In this document: piece after piece, positions 41,102 to 48,504 of the stretch
Numbering within the stretch: position 1 is the stretch's first letter
Layout of the letters: every line of letters begins with the position of its first letter
NCBI RefSeq assembly: GCF_016862175.1
Contig: NZ_BOML01000041.1
Span: 1 to 64,000 of the forward strand
DNA length: 64,000 nt
Direction: 5' to 3'
Source of the DNA: Paractinoplanes durhamensis
Lineage (GTDB): Bacteria; Actinomycetota; Actinomycetes; Mycobacteriales; Micromonosporaceae
Notes under the pieces: generated by a model
What the model was told of the DNA's origin: nothing
Seen by the model: only the letters and a program-made list of their open reading frames with translations
The model's database searches: none
Position numbers and translations under genes: made by a program

Positions 41102-42110
41102 TGTGTCCGATCTGGTGCTGGACGCCCGCGGCCTGGTCAAACACTTCCCGATCACCCAGGGCATCGTCTTCCGCTCGAAGGTCGGCGAGGTCCGCGCGGT
41201 CGACGGCGTAGACCTCCAGCTCCGCCGCGGCGAGACGTTGGGCGTGGTCGGCGAATCCGGCTGCGGCAAGTCCACGCTGGCAAAACTCCTGGTCGGCCTG
41301 GAGAAGCCGACGGCCGGCGAGATCATGGTGCGCGGCGAGGACATGACCCGGCTGTCCGGCCACGCGCTGCGCCGGGCCCGCCGCAACATCCAGATGGTGA
41401 TGCAGGACCCGTACACGTCGCTCAATCCCCGCATGACGGTCGGCGACATCATCGGCGAGCCCTTCGCGATCCACCCGGATGCCGTCCCGCGCTCCGGCCG
41501 CGAACGCGCCGTCCAGGAACTGCTCGACCTGGTCGGCCTCAACCCCGACCACATCAACCGCTACCCGCACCAGTTCTCCGGCGGCCAGCGCCAGCGCATC
41601 GGCATCGCGAGAGCGCTGGCTCTGCGCCCCGAGATCATCGTCTGCGACGAGCCGGTGTCGGCCCTGGACGTCTCCATCCAGGCCCAGGTGATCAACCTCC
41701 TCGAGCGCCTGCAGCGCGAGCTGGGCCTCTCCTACGTCTTCATCGCCCACGACCTCTCGGTCGTCCGGCACATCTCCGACCGGGTAGCGGTGATGTATTT
41801 GGGCAAAATCGTAGAAACCGGCTACCACATGGCCATCTACGAACAGCCCACCCACCCGTACACCCAGGCCCTGCTCTCCGCCGTCCCGGTCCCCGACCCG
41901 CGCCTGCGCGGCCACCGCGACCACATCGTTCTGGAGGGCGACGTGCCGTCCCCGGCGAATCCTCCGTCGGGTTGCCGCTTCCGAACGCGCTGCTGGAAGG
42001 CCCAGCCATACTGCGCCGACCACGAGCCGTTGCTGCAGATCCGCCAGCGCGCCCCACACCCGAGCGCCTGCCACTACGCCGAGGTCCGAGACTTGCTGCA
42101 CCGCCACTGA
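41094..42110 (+). CDS. Peptide ABC transporter ATP-binding protein, DppF-like
   Basis: 338 residues: Walker A GESGCGKST, signature FSGGQRQRIG, Walker B IIVCDEPVSALD, H-loop IAHDLSVV, and the C-terminal Cys-rich CRFRTRCWKAQPYC. Partner of the DppD-like subunit in a heterodimeric motor. GTG start behind GGGAGG; eight-base overlap with the upstream gene. Last gene of the importer operon. Two identical hairpins in the following 73-bp repeats may serve as terminators. Confidence 0.94.
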   Translation: MSDVSDLVLDARGLVKHFPITQGIVFRSKVGEVRAVDGVDLQLRRGETLGVVGESGCGKSTLAKLLVGLEKPTAGEIMVRGEDMTRLSGHALRRARRNIQMVMQDPYTSLNPRMTVGDIIGEPFAIHPDAVPRSGRERAVQELLDLVGLNPDHINRYPHQFSGGQRQRIGIARALALRPEIIVCDEPVSALDVSIQAQVINLLERLQRELGLSYVFIAHDLSVVRHISDRVAVMYLGKIVETGYHMAIYEQPTHPYTQALLSAVPVPDPRLRGHRDHIVLEGDVPSPANPPSGCRFRTRCWKAQPYCADHEPLLQIRQRAPHPSACHYAEVRDLLHRH

Positions 42111-42123
42111 ATCCGCCGGCATC

Positions 42124-42269
42124 GAGATCACGCCCGCGAGTGCCGCGCCGACCGCTTTGCGGTTGGCAAAGCTCTCTATGAGGACGAGTCGGCCACGAGA
42201 CCACGCCCGCAAGTCCCGCGCCGACTGCTTTGCGGTTGGCAAAGCTCTTTATGAGTACGAGCCGACCAA
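42124..42269. repeat. Tandem 73-bp direct repeat, two copies, each with a hairpin
   Basis: Copies 42124-42196 and 42197-42269 differ at about nine positions. Each has a stem GCTTTGC/GCAAAGC with a GGTTG loop (42154-42172 and 42227-42245) followed by a pyrimidine-rich stretch (TCTCT or TCTTT), which could act as a terminator for the peptide importer operon. A third, shorter match to CTTTGCGGTTGG occurs at 43499-43510, on the other side of the chorismate mutase gene. Confidence 0.9.
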
Positions 42270-42368
42270 CAGGCACCCGCCTGCTCGGTATGCGCTGATT
42301 GCAACCCCGGGCCGTCCGCCCGCTACGGCCGGGGCGGCCGGTCACGCACCCAGCGCCCTCCCCACCAG

Positions 42369-42399
42369 CGCGCCCGTCTTGTAAACGGGAGGTCGTCGG
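42369..42399 (+). pseudogene. tRNA-Thr(TGT)-like fragment
   Basis: CCCGT (42373-42377), loop CTTGTAA, ACGGG (42385-42389): a perfect anticodon arm with T33, anticodon TGT and A37. It is followed by a normal variable loop AGGTC and GTCGG as the 5' half of a T stem. The sequence then stops matching, with no T loop, and no D arm or acceptor stem is present. It cannot be a working tRNA. Remnant of a tRNA gene or an old attachment site is the best guess; chance cannot be excluded. Confidence 0.5.
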
Positions 42400-42455
42400 C
42401 CGCCCGGTCTCCGCGCAGGCAGGGTCGTCGCGATAGCGCGTCGCGCCGATGCCAC

Positions 42456-42503
42456 GTCGCCGTTGGCCGGCGCCTGCCGGTCGCCGTTGGCCGGCGCCTG
42501 CCG
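42456..42503. repeat. 24-bp direct repeat, two copies
   Basis: GTCGCCGTTGGCCGGCGCCT plus four bases is repeated head to tail at 42456-42479 and 42480-42503. Each copy contains a small palindrome (GGCCGGCGCC region). Confidence 0.85.
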
Positions 42504-42519
42504 CGACAGCCGCCGCGAT

Positions 42520-42560
42520 CTTGTCGAGTTGATGTGCGATGTGTGCGGTTATTCGACAAG
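42520..42560. repeat. Inverted repeat with 8-bp arms
   Basis: CTTGTCGA (42520-42527) and TCGACAAG (42553-42560) flank 25 bases that include the near-repeat GATGTGCGATGTGTGC. Could be an operator or a mobile-element end; no gene next to it tells which. Confidence 0.5.
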
Positions 42561-42846
42561 TTGCTGGGGCGCCGCCCGGTGTGGGCACTTAGCCATGATC
42601 AACAGCGAGTGACGCATCTACCGGGACTTCGCCCTGACACATGTTCCGGGGCAAGACCGCCCGATGTGGGCGAAGTTCCACAAGATCGCTGCGGGGCCGG
42701 CCGGGTGGCGAGCGGTCGGTGGAGTTTCGCGTTGTGGGTGGCCGGGCCGGCGTCGGCGCGGCTGCAGGTGGCGGGCAGCCGTGCGAAACCGGCACTCGGT
42801 CGGCGTGGTGTTTGGGTCGTTGGCCGGCGTCTCGGGTGGGGCTGGC

Positions 42847-43137
42847 CTACAGGGGGCCGCGGCCTGCTCTGAGGATCATCAGGGCGATCTGGGTGCCGTC
42901 GGGGCCCAGGGCCTCGCGGAAGCGTTCGACGATCTCGCGCTCCCGGGACAGGACCAAGCGGGTGCCGCCGCTGGCCATGCGGGTCTTGCCTACCTCCTGG
43001 GAGAGGCTGGCCCGCTCCAGCCACAGGTCGATGATGGCCTGGTCGATCTCGTCGATGCGCTCGCGCTTGGCGCGGATCTCGTCGGCGGACAACGGGTCGC
43101 CCGCGCCGGTCGTCTGGTCCACCACGTCGGCGGTCAT
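42847..43137 (-). CDS. aroQ: Chorismate mutase, AroQ class, monofunctional
   Basis: Converts chorismate to prephenate for Phe/Tyr synthesis, or serves a specialised pathway. 96 residues, all-helical AroQ fold: the first long helix AKRERIDEIDQAIIDLWLER, a conserved Arg/Lys segment LSQEVGKTRMASGG and a final helix (SREREIVERFREALG). No signal peptide. The start MTADVVDQTT has GAGGAG just upstream; a long Arg-rich extension is rejected. It is isolated, flanked on both sides by repeats, and preceded by a perfect 16-bp hairpin in its leader. Confidence 0.92.
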   Translation of the reverse strand: MTADVVDQTTGAGDPLSADEIRAKRERIDEIDQAIIDLWLERASLSQEVGKTRMASGGTRLVLSREREIVERFREALGPDGTQIALMILRAGRGPL

Positions 43138-43184
43138 CTTCTGCTCCTCGGGTGCTTGCGCCCCGGTCGACCCGGCCCGGGCAG

Positions 43185-43220
43185 CATCAAGCCCCGGGCT
43201 GGGAAGCCCGGGGCTTGATG
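43185..43220 (-). promoter_or_regulatory. Perfect 16-bp hairpin in the leader of the chorismate mutase gene
   Basis: CATCAAGCCCCGGGCT pairs perfectly with its complement across a 4-base loop, 47 bases upstream of the start codon. No T-run follows on the minus strand. It may be an attenuator-like or mRNA-stabilising structure, or the terminator of an unseen short transcript. Confidence 0.6.
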
Positions 43221-43547
43221 TAGGTCTGTCGTTCAGACGAGGCCTACGGCTGCCGGACTTCCGGTGCCGTAGTAAAAAAATCGTGCCCGCTGAATCACGC
43301 AGCCGAGTATGCCCCCGTCCGGAACCGGTCCGCAAGGAAACCGCCCGATCCGTGGGACGGCGATTGTGCCCGTCGATCAGGGCAAAGCCGGTCGCGCTGG
43401 GATCGGCGGGCCGGTGGCGCTGGGACCCGGCGGGCCGGTGGCCGGCGCCTGTCGTGGGCGTGGGTGCCTGCCCCGGACGTGCAGGCGGGGGCCGCCACCT
43501 TTGCGGTTGGGGAAGTCGGCGCGCGTACGAAAAAATATGCTGTTGCC

Positions 43548-43735
43548 GTCGCCTGCGTAGGTCGCCGGCGGCTGGGTGAGGATGGGATGCCCGCGCGTAG
43601 AAGGCGGCATTTGTCGCTTGCGTAGGTCGCCGACGGCTGGGTGATGGTGGGGTGGCCTCGCGTGGAGGGTGGTGTTGTCGCCGGGGTGGGGCGCCGACGG
43701 CTCGGTGGGGTGAGGGCTGGGGCGATGGTTGTCGC
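43548..43735. repeat. Degenerate ~65-bp direct repeats, about three copies
   Basis: Units begin at 43548, 43613 and 43677 (GTCGC followed by a GTAGGTCGCCG-type core and a GGCTGGGTGAGG-type middle); a fourth start (GTCGCTGG) is at 43731. The first two share the core GTAGGTCGCCG exactly; the third is more diverged. Confidence 0.7.
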
Positions 43736-43736
43736 T

Positions 43737-43760
43737 GGTGATCTGGTGATCTGGTGATCT
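43737..43760. repeat. 8-bp tandem repeat, three perfect copies
   Basis: GGTGATCT repeated exactly three times, starting at 43737, 43745 and 43753, directly after the ~65-bp repeats. Confidence 0.9.
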
Positions 43761-43783
43761 GGTGGCGCGGGGCTTGGGAAGGC

Positions 43784-43819
43784 GACGGCCCGCCGGAACG
43801 TGGTGTTCGGCGGGCCGTC
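43784..43819 (-). terminator. Terminator hairpin after the 5'-nucleotidase gene
   Basis: GACGGCCCGCCG and its perfect complement (12-bp arms) begin 11 bases beyond the stop codon on the minus strand. No T-run is visible. Confidence 0.65.
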
Positions 43820-43830
43820 GAGGGGTGGCG

Positions 43831-45675
43831 TCAGGCGGTGGTGCTGATTCGCTTCGTGTCGCCGGGAGCGACCGGGGCGCCGGCGCCGAGGTAGGCGATC
43901 AAGGCGTCGATGTCGAAGCCTGGGGCCGTTACCCGGCCGGTGCCGGTGGCCAGGACGGAGAAGCCGTCGCCGCCGTTGGCCAGGAAGTCGTTCGTTGTCA
44001 CCAAGTAGCTGGTGGCGGGGTCGATGGGAGTGCCGTTCAGGGCCAGGTTGGTGATCTTGGAGCCCAGGGCCGCCGAGGCGGTCCAGGTGTAGGTCAAGCC
44101 GGCCGAGACCTGGAGGATCTTGGTGGAGGTCTGGCCCTTGTAGCCGACGAACTGCTGCTCCAGGGCGTCCTTGATCTGGGCGCCGGTCAAGGTCTGGGTG
44201 ACCACCAGGTTGTTGAACGGCTGGACCGTGAAGGCCTCGCCGTAGGTCACCTCGCCGTTGGCCTCGCCGCCGGCGGATGCCTCGGCGTCGAAGTCGGCTC
44301 GGATGCCGCCCGGGTTCATCAGGGCCAGCTGGGCGCCGGCCGACTTCGTGTAGGCCAGCTGACCGTCGGCGATCACGTCGCCCAGCGGGGTCTCGCCGGC
44401 TGCCGTCGCGGTGCGGGTGATGTCGGCGGTGATCTTTCCGACGATCTTGTTGGCGATCGGGGCCACGGCGGTGCGGTACTTGTCGGCGATCTTCTTGGCG
44501 CCGGCGTCGACCGTGTCGGGGTTCTTCAGGTAGACGCCGTTCGCGTCCTTCTTCCAGCCGCCGGCGCCGTCGGTCACGCCGTTCTGGACGATCACGTTGT
44601 GGGCGGTGATCTCGGCGAAGCGGCCGCTGCGCTTGTCGATCGAGTAGTCGATGTCGGTGATCAGCTGGCCGTTGGTGCCGGCGCTGGTGACCACGCTCGT
44701 CGCCTTCGAGTTGGGCAGGCTGCACGAGTAGAAGCGGTGCGTGTGACCGGAAACGACCAGGCCGATCTCCGGGTTGAGGCCCTTGACGATGTCGACCACC
44801 GGGCCGGTGAAGTTGTAGCAGTCGGACACGCCCGGCGTCGGGGTGGCCGTGGCCTGGGCGCCGCCCTCGTGCAGCAGCAGGACCTGTGCCTTCACGCCGA
44901 ACAGCTTGAGCAGGTTGCTCCACTTGTTGGCGGTCACGATCTCGTCGGTGAAGTGCACGTTCTTGATGCCGGCCGGGTTGACGATGCCGGCCGTGCCCTC
45001 GAGGGTCAGGCCGATGAAGCCGACCGGGACGCCGTCGACGATCTTGATGTCGATCGGCGGGAGGATGGGCAGGCCGGTCTTGTTGTCGATCGTGTTCGCG
45101 GCCAAGTAGGTGAACTTCGCGCCCTTGAACGGGTCGCCGTCCTGGCAGCCGTCGGTCGGGTGGCAGCCGCCGCGCTGGAGGCGGATCAGCTCGGCCACGC
45201 CCTCGTCGAACTCGTGGTTGCCCACCGAGCTGACCTGCAGGCCGATCTGGTTCATCAGCTCGATCGTCGGCTCGTCGTGGAACGCGGCGCTGACCAGCGG
45301 GGTCGCGCCGATCAGGTCGCCGGCGCCGACGGTCAGCGTCTGCCGGCCCTCGGCCTTCGCCTCGGCGCGGAGCTTCTTGAGGTACGTCGCGAGGTATTCC
45401 ACGCCGCCGGCCGGGGTGCTCGTGCCGGACGCGTTGACCACGGCGCCGCTGCCACCGGGCGGGTCGATCGCGCCGTGGAAGTCGTTGTAACTGAGGAACT
45501 GTCCCTTGGCGACCTTGGACCCGTGCGCGGCGCCGCCGAACGACACGCTCACCGGTTTGAACTCGGCGGGCGGGGCTGCCTTCTCCGCCTTCTGGGCGAT
45601 CGGCAGGGCGGCCACGACGGCCAGGGCGAGGGCGGGCGCGGCGAGATGACGCAGCACCCGACGGTGGCGGTTCAT
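43831..45675 (-). CDS. Secreted 5'-nucleotidase/UshA-type metallophosphatase
   Basis: Extracellular nucleotide-scavenging phosphoesterase, 614 residues. A signal peptide (RHRRVLRHLAAPALALAVVA) is followed by the calcineurin-like domain. Metal-site motifs are visible: FLSYNDFHG, the GDLIG segment, VGNHEFDEG and SGHTHRF. The C-terminal 5'-nucleotidase domain holds the substrate-binding segments MNPGGIRADFD, YGEAFTVQPFNN and TNDFLANGGDGFS. The start MNRHRRVL puts the signal peptide first; 47 further codons in frame are rejected. It would release phosphate and nucleosides for uptake. Confidence 0.94.
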   Translation of the reverse strand: MNRHRRVLRHLAAPALALAVVAALPIAQKAEKAAPPAEFKPVSVSFGGAAHGSKVAKGQFLSYNDFHGAIDPPGGSGAVVNASGTSTPAGGVEYLATYLKKLRAEAKAEGRQTLTVGAGDLIGATPLVSAAFHDEPTIELMNQIGLQVSSVGNHEFDEGVAELIRLQRGGCHPTDGCQDGDPFKGAKFTYLAANTIDNKTGLPILPPIDIKIVDGVPVGFIGLTLEGTAGIVNPAGIKNVHFTDEIVTANKWSNLLKLFGVKAQVLLLHEGGAQATATPTPGVSDCYNFTGPVVDIVKGLNPEIGLVVSGHTHRFYSCSLPNSKATSVVTSAGTNGQLITDIDYSIDKRSGRFAEITAHNVIVQNGVTDGAGGWKKDANGVYLKNPDTVDAGAKKIADKYRTAVAPIANKIVGKITADITRTATAAGETPLGDVIADGQLAYTKSAGAQLALMNPGGIRADFDAEASAGGEANGEVTYGEAFTVQPFNNLVVTQTLTGAQIKDALEQQFVGYKGQTSTKILQVSAGLTYTWTASAALGSKITNLALNGTPIDPATSYLVTTNDFLANGGDGFSVLATGTGRVTAPGFDIDALIAYLGAGAPVAPGDTKRISTTA

Positions 45676-45784
45676 AGTAAGAGAACTCCCGGTGAGGGTG
45701 AACGGTCGATCAATGTCCGCCAGCTTGGACCATCGACGCAGGTAAGCGCCACAACGTTCAGGTGACAAGTCTGTTGCTGGTCGG

Positions 45785-46987
45785 CTATCCGACCTGGTGC
45801 CCCATCCAATTGACACACGTCGTGGTCACATGTCGGAAATCTGTACCGAACACACTGCGCGCCGCCTCGTCCAGCTCGGTGCCCAGGCGCAGCCGTAACC
45901 GGACGAATTCCATCGCGCGCGGCTCGCCGAACGCGGTGACCAGGCAGTCCATCGCGAAGTGCCCCTGCGCGTAGAAGGCGGCGACCTCCTTGTCGCCCGC
46001 GCCGTCCCGGAGCGGGCGGGCGGCCAGCACGGTGGGCCGGCGGAGGGCCTTCCGGTTGTACGTGTCGGCGGCCCGCTTGGGCTGGGCCCCGATGTACTCG
46101 GCGACCCCCTCGACCAGCCACATGTCCTCGTGCCGCGAAGTTACCCCGCCGATCGTGGCGACGTGCCCGAACTCGTGCTGGATCACCTCGCGGAGTGCCT
46201 CGGTCGTCCGCAGCCGGCTCGGGTTGATCACCACATCGGCACCGGCCTCGCCCAGCGGCTGCATGTAGCCGACCGCCCAGTCGGTGGCCTTGCCGCCGTA
46301 CCAACTGCGCCACAGCCTGTCGGTGGCGATGAAGAGGCGGTACCGGGGCTGGCGGTTGTCGACGTAGGCGGCGAAGCGGTCGTTGACGGCCGCGGCCCGG
46401 TCGGCGATCTTGACGATTTCGCCGAGGCGACTCTTCAGGGCCGGGGGAGCGCCGACCGTCACCCGCTTTCCCTGCGCGAAGACCAGGCCGCCGGCCTCCC
46501 ACGGGGTCGGCTGGAGATCGGTGCGGTGGCTGGGTTCGGCCAGGGCGGTGATCACATTGGACGTGGTGACGGTCAGCTTCTGGGCGATCCTGGGCTTTTC
46601 CTTCGGGCAGCTTGCTTGGCTGAAGCAATACGCGAGCTCGACCTCGACGGTCGTTTTCCCGCGCTCCGTGATCTTGTAGTCCACTTCGGTCACATGCAGG
46701 GCGTGGAGGGATCGGAAGAGGTCGCGGTAGCGCTTCTGCAAGGCCGGGGCCACCGGCTTGAGCCAGCCGGCCTGGTCGCCTCGGGTGAGGGCCGCGGCCT
46801 GGGCGGTCAGGATCTCGGCGAGGGAGTCGGCCGGTTTCGCGGCGACGGGGGCGGCCCCGGCCGGGATCACCCGGGTGGGGTCGCCCGGATCGGTGACCAT
46901 CACCGCGACGGTGATGGCCAGAACCGCGGCCAGGACCAGGCCGCCGACCTGCCGGACCCGGTCGGGCGGTTGAGTGAAGTCCCGCAC
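45785..46987 (-). CDS. Membrane-anchored gluzincin-type metallopeptidase-like protein
   Basis: 400 residues with one N-terminal membrane segment (VGGLVLAAVLAITVAVMVT) and an external domain. The zinc motif HEFGH occurs in REVIQHEFGHVATIGG, and a following Glu in WLVEGVAEYIG completes a gluzincin pattern. An earlier part (YRDLFRSLHALHVTEVDYKI) recalls NTF2-like domains. GTG at 46987 follows AGGAGG. A much longer open frame upstream runs antisense to the NACHT gene and is not coding. The substrate is unknown. It diverges from the NACHT gene. Confidence 0.87.
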   Translation of the reverse strand: MRDFTQPPDRVRQVGGLVLAAVLAITVAVMVTDPGDPTRVIPAGAAPVAAKPADSLAEILTAQAAALTRGDQAGWLKPVAPALQKRYRDLFRSLHALHVTEVDYKITERGKTTVEVELAYCFSQASCPKEKPRIAQKLTVTTSNVITALAEPSHRTDLQPTPWEAGGLVFAQGKRVTVGAPPALKSRLGEIVKIADRAAAVNDRFAAYVDNRQPRYRLFIATDRLWRSWYGGKATDWAVGYMQPLGEAGADVVINPSRLRTTEALREVIQHEFGHVATIGGVTSRHEDMWLVEGVAEYIGAQPKRAADTYNRKALRRPTVLAARPLRDGAGDKEVAAFYAQGHFAMDCLVTAFGEPRAMEFVRLRLRLGTELDEAARSVFGTDFRHVTTTCVNWMGHQVG

Positions 46988-47062
46988 CGCACCTCCTGGG
47001 CCGGACCCGGTATGTCGGCCGATTGAAACAGACACTCGTTTCTGTCGCACCCCCTCGGCAAG

Positions 47063-48460
47063 ATGATTGGCATGCGGGCCTGGGGTTGGGTAGTGAGCGT
47101 GGGGCTGGGCGTCCTGGTCCTGTCCTACCTGGTGCTGCACAGCGACCTGTTGTCCGTGAGTGATCAGCTGGCCAGTGTGCTCAGTTGCCTGGTGGCGATC
47201 GCCGGCGCGGTGATCACGGTGTCCGTGCAGCGCCGGCCGGCGGTCGAGCCGGCCGAGCGGCTGCGGCAGGCGGGCGAGGAGTTGGCGCTGCGCATCCGTC
47301 GGCAGTGGACGCGCGAGGCGACCGGGCGCGGCCTGCTGCACTCCGAGCCGCTGCACGTGCGGTGGGCCTCGACCGCGCGACCGGTGCAGGCCGATCCGAC
47401 GGCGATCGTCGGGCCCGGCGTGACCAGGCTGAAGCTGCACGGCGACGTGATGGGGATCGCCGCCGCCTTCCGGCAGTTGCCGCAACGCAAGCTCGTGGTG
47501 ATCGGCGCGCCCGGGGCGGGGAAGTCGTCGCTGGCGGTGCTGCTGGTCAACGGGCTGCTCGACGAGCCGCCGCCCGGCGACCCGGTGCCGGTGCTGCTCA
47601 ACATCGCCGGGTGGGATCCGGCCGAGCATCTCGACGCGTGGCTGGCCCGGCAGCTGGCCGAGCAGCACCCGTTCCTCGGCCGGGAGATGGCGCGCGAGCT
47701 GGTCGAGCGGGACCGGGTGCTGCCGATTCTGGACGGGCTCGACGAGATGCCGGTGGCGCTGCATCCGGCGGCCATCGCGGCTCTTGACGACGCCCTCGGC
47801 GGGAAGCGGCCGTTCGTGCTGACGTGCCGCGCCCAGGAATACGAGGAGTTGATGGCGGCCACCGGGCGGCCGTTGCCCGGGGCGGCCGTGATCGAGATCG
47901 CGCCGGTGGGGGCGGTCGAGCTGGTGGACTATCTGCCGAGCGGGCAGATCGACGGGCCGGCCCGGTGGCGGGCGGTGCTCGACGAGATCGAGTCGCATCC
48001 GGACGGGCCGTTGGCGCAGGCGCTGGACAGCCCGCTGATGGTCTACCTGACCCGGACTGCCTACAGCGAGCCCGGGACCGCGCCGGCCGAGTTGCTGACC
48101 TTCGGCGATCGGCTGGCGGTCGAGCGGCATCTGCTGGGCGCGTACCTGCCGACGGTGTACCGGCCGCGGCCACCCGCGGCATCCCCGGCCTCGCGGCTGT
48201 TGGACATTCCGGCCGCGGATGCGGAGCGGTGGCTGACGGTCCTGGCCCGAGACGCCGATCGCCGGGGCGCGCCGGGGATCGGCCGTGGGGCCCGGGCCTG
48301 GTTCGGGATCGCGCGGGTCGAGCCGGCGCTTCGGCGGCGGCTGCCGCTGCGGCTCAGGACGTTCCTGGAGGACGCGCACCGGCGTGGGGTGCTGCGTCAG
48401 GTGGGGGCGGTCTATCAGTTCCGGCATGCTCGGCTTCAGGCGTACCTCGCGGAGGAGTGA
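47063..48460 (+). CDS. Membrane-anchored NACHT NTPase
   Basis: 465 residues: two N-terminal membrane segments (MRAWGWVVSVGLGVLVLSYL and ASVLSCLVAIAGAVITVSV), a linker, then a NACHT-type STAND ATPase domain with Walker A VVIGAPGAGKSS and a Walker B with the NACHT hallmark LPILDGLDEM. The C-terminal helical part ends in YQFRHARLQAYLAEE, a segment typical of actinobacterial NACHT proteins. There is no large repeat sensor domain. Some bacterial NACHT proteins defend against phage; whether this one does is unknown, and the neighbours are not defence genes. Start could also be the ATG at 47072. Confidence 0.87.
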   Translation: MIGMRAWGWVVSVGLGVLVLSYLVLHSDLLSVSDQLASVLSCLVAIAGAVITVSVQRRPAVEPAERLRQAGEELALRIRRQWTREATGRGLLHSEPLHVRWASTARPVQADPTAIVGPGVTRLKLHGDVMGIAAAFRQLPQRKLVVIGAPGAGKSSLAVLLVNGLLDEPPPGDPVPVLLNIAGWDPAEHLDAWLARQLAEQHPFLGREMARELVERDRVLPILDGLDEMPVALHPAAIAALDDALGGKRPFVLTCRAQEYEELMAATGRPLPGAAVIEIAPVGAVELVDYLPSGQIDGPARWRAVLDEIESHPDGPLAQALDSPLMVYLTRTAYSEPGTAPAELLTFGDRLAVERHLLGAYLPTVYRPRPPAASPASRLLDIPAADAERWLTVLARDADRRGAPGIGRGARAWFGIARVEPALRRRLPLRLRTFLEDAHRRGVLRQVGAVYQFRHARLQAYLAEE

Positions 48461-48488
48461 CGGCGGAATTCTTGTCGGGGGGTGGGCC

Positions 48489-48494
48489 TAGACT
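48489..48494 (+). promoter_or_regulatory. -10 element upstream of pcrA
   Basis: TAGACT ends 10 bases before the ATG at 48505. Transcription would begin within a few bases of the start codon, so the mRNA would have almost no leader. Confidence 0.55.
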
Positions 48495-48504
48495 TGCCAC
48501 CGCG

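Larger units (their letters stand above)
42111..42846. other. 736-base gene-free stretch with repeats and a tRNA fragment
   Basis: No convincing gene. It holds two tandem 73-bp repeats (42124-42269), a tRNA-Thr-like fragment (42369-42399), a duplicated 24-bp unit (42456-42503) and a long inverted repeat (42520-42560). The stretch from ~42590 to 42846 has scattered short inverted repeats but nothing I recognise. Apparent reading frames here are Arg/Pro rich and look accidental. Confidence 0.75.
43138..43830. other. 693-base gene-free stretch with repeats
   Basis: Holds the leader of the chorismate mutase gene (hairpin 43185-43220, an A7/T7 run near 43270), a copy of the CTTTGCGGTTGG motif at 43499, an unusual AT-rich patch at 43530-43540, about 65-bp repeats (43548-43735), an 8-bp triplet repeat (43737-43760) and a terminator hairpin (43784-43819). 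No gene is convincing. Confidence 0.75.

Noticed and set aside
42597..42846. Possible transposase remnant
   Set aside because: Short translated pieces have no catalytic motifs and there are no terminal inverted repeats with target duplications.
43138..43335. T-box or trp-type attenuator before aroQ
   Set aside because: No T-box sequence, leader peptide rich in Phe/Tyr/Trp or competing terminator could be seen; only one simple hairpin.
42111..43830. CRISPR array
   Set aside because: The repeats are contiguous or diverged, lack unique spacers of constant length, and no cas genes are nearby.
43295..44923. 542-codon open frame overlapping the 5'-nucleotidase gene
   Set aside because: Arg/Pro/His-rich translation in another frame of the nucleotidase gene and the repeat region; no family features.
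46988..48427. N-terminal extension of the gluzincin frame
   Set aside because: It runs antisense through the NACHT gene; AGGAGG before GTG at 46987 and the membrane segment right after mark the true start.
47824..48504. N-terminal extension of the pcrA frame
   Set aside because: It lies out of frame inside the NACHT gene; PcrA homology begins after the ATG at 48505.
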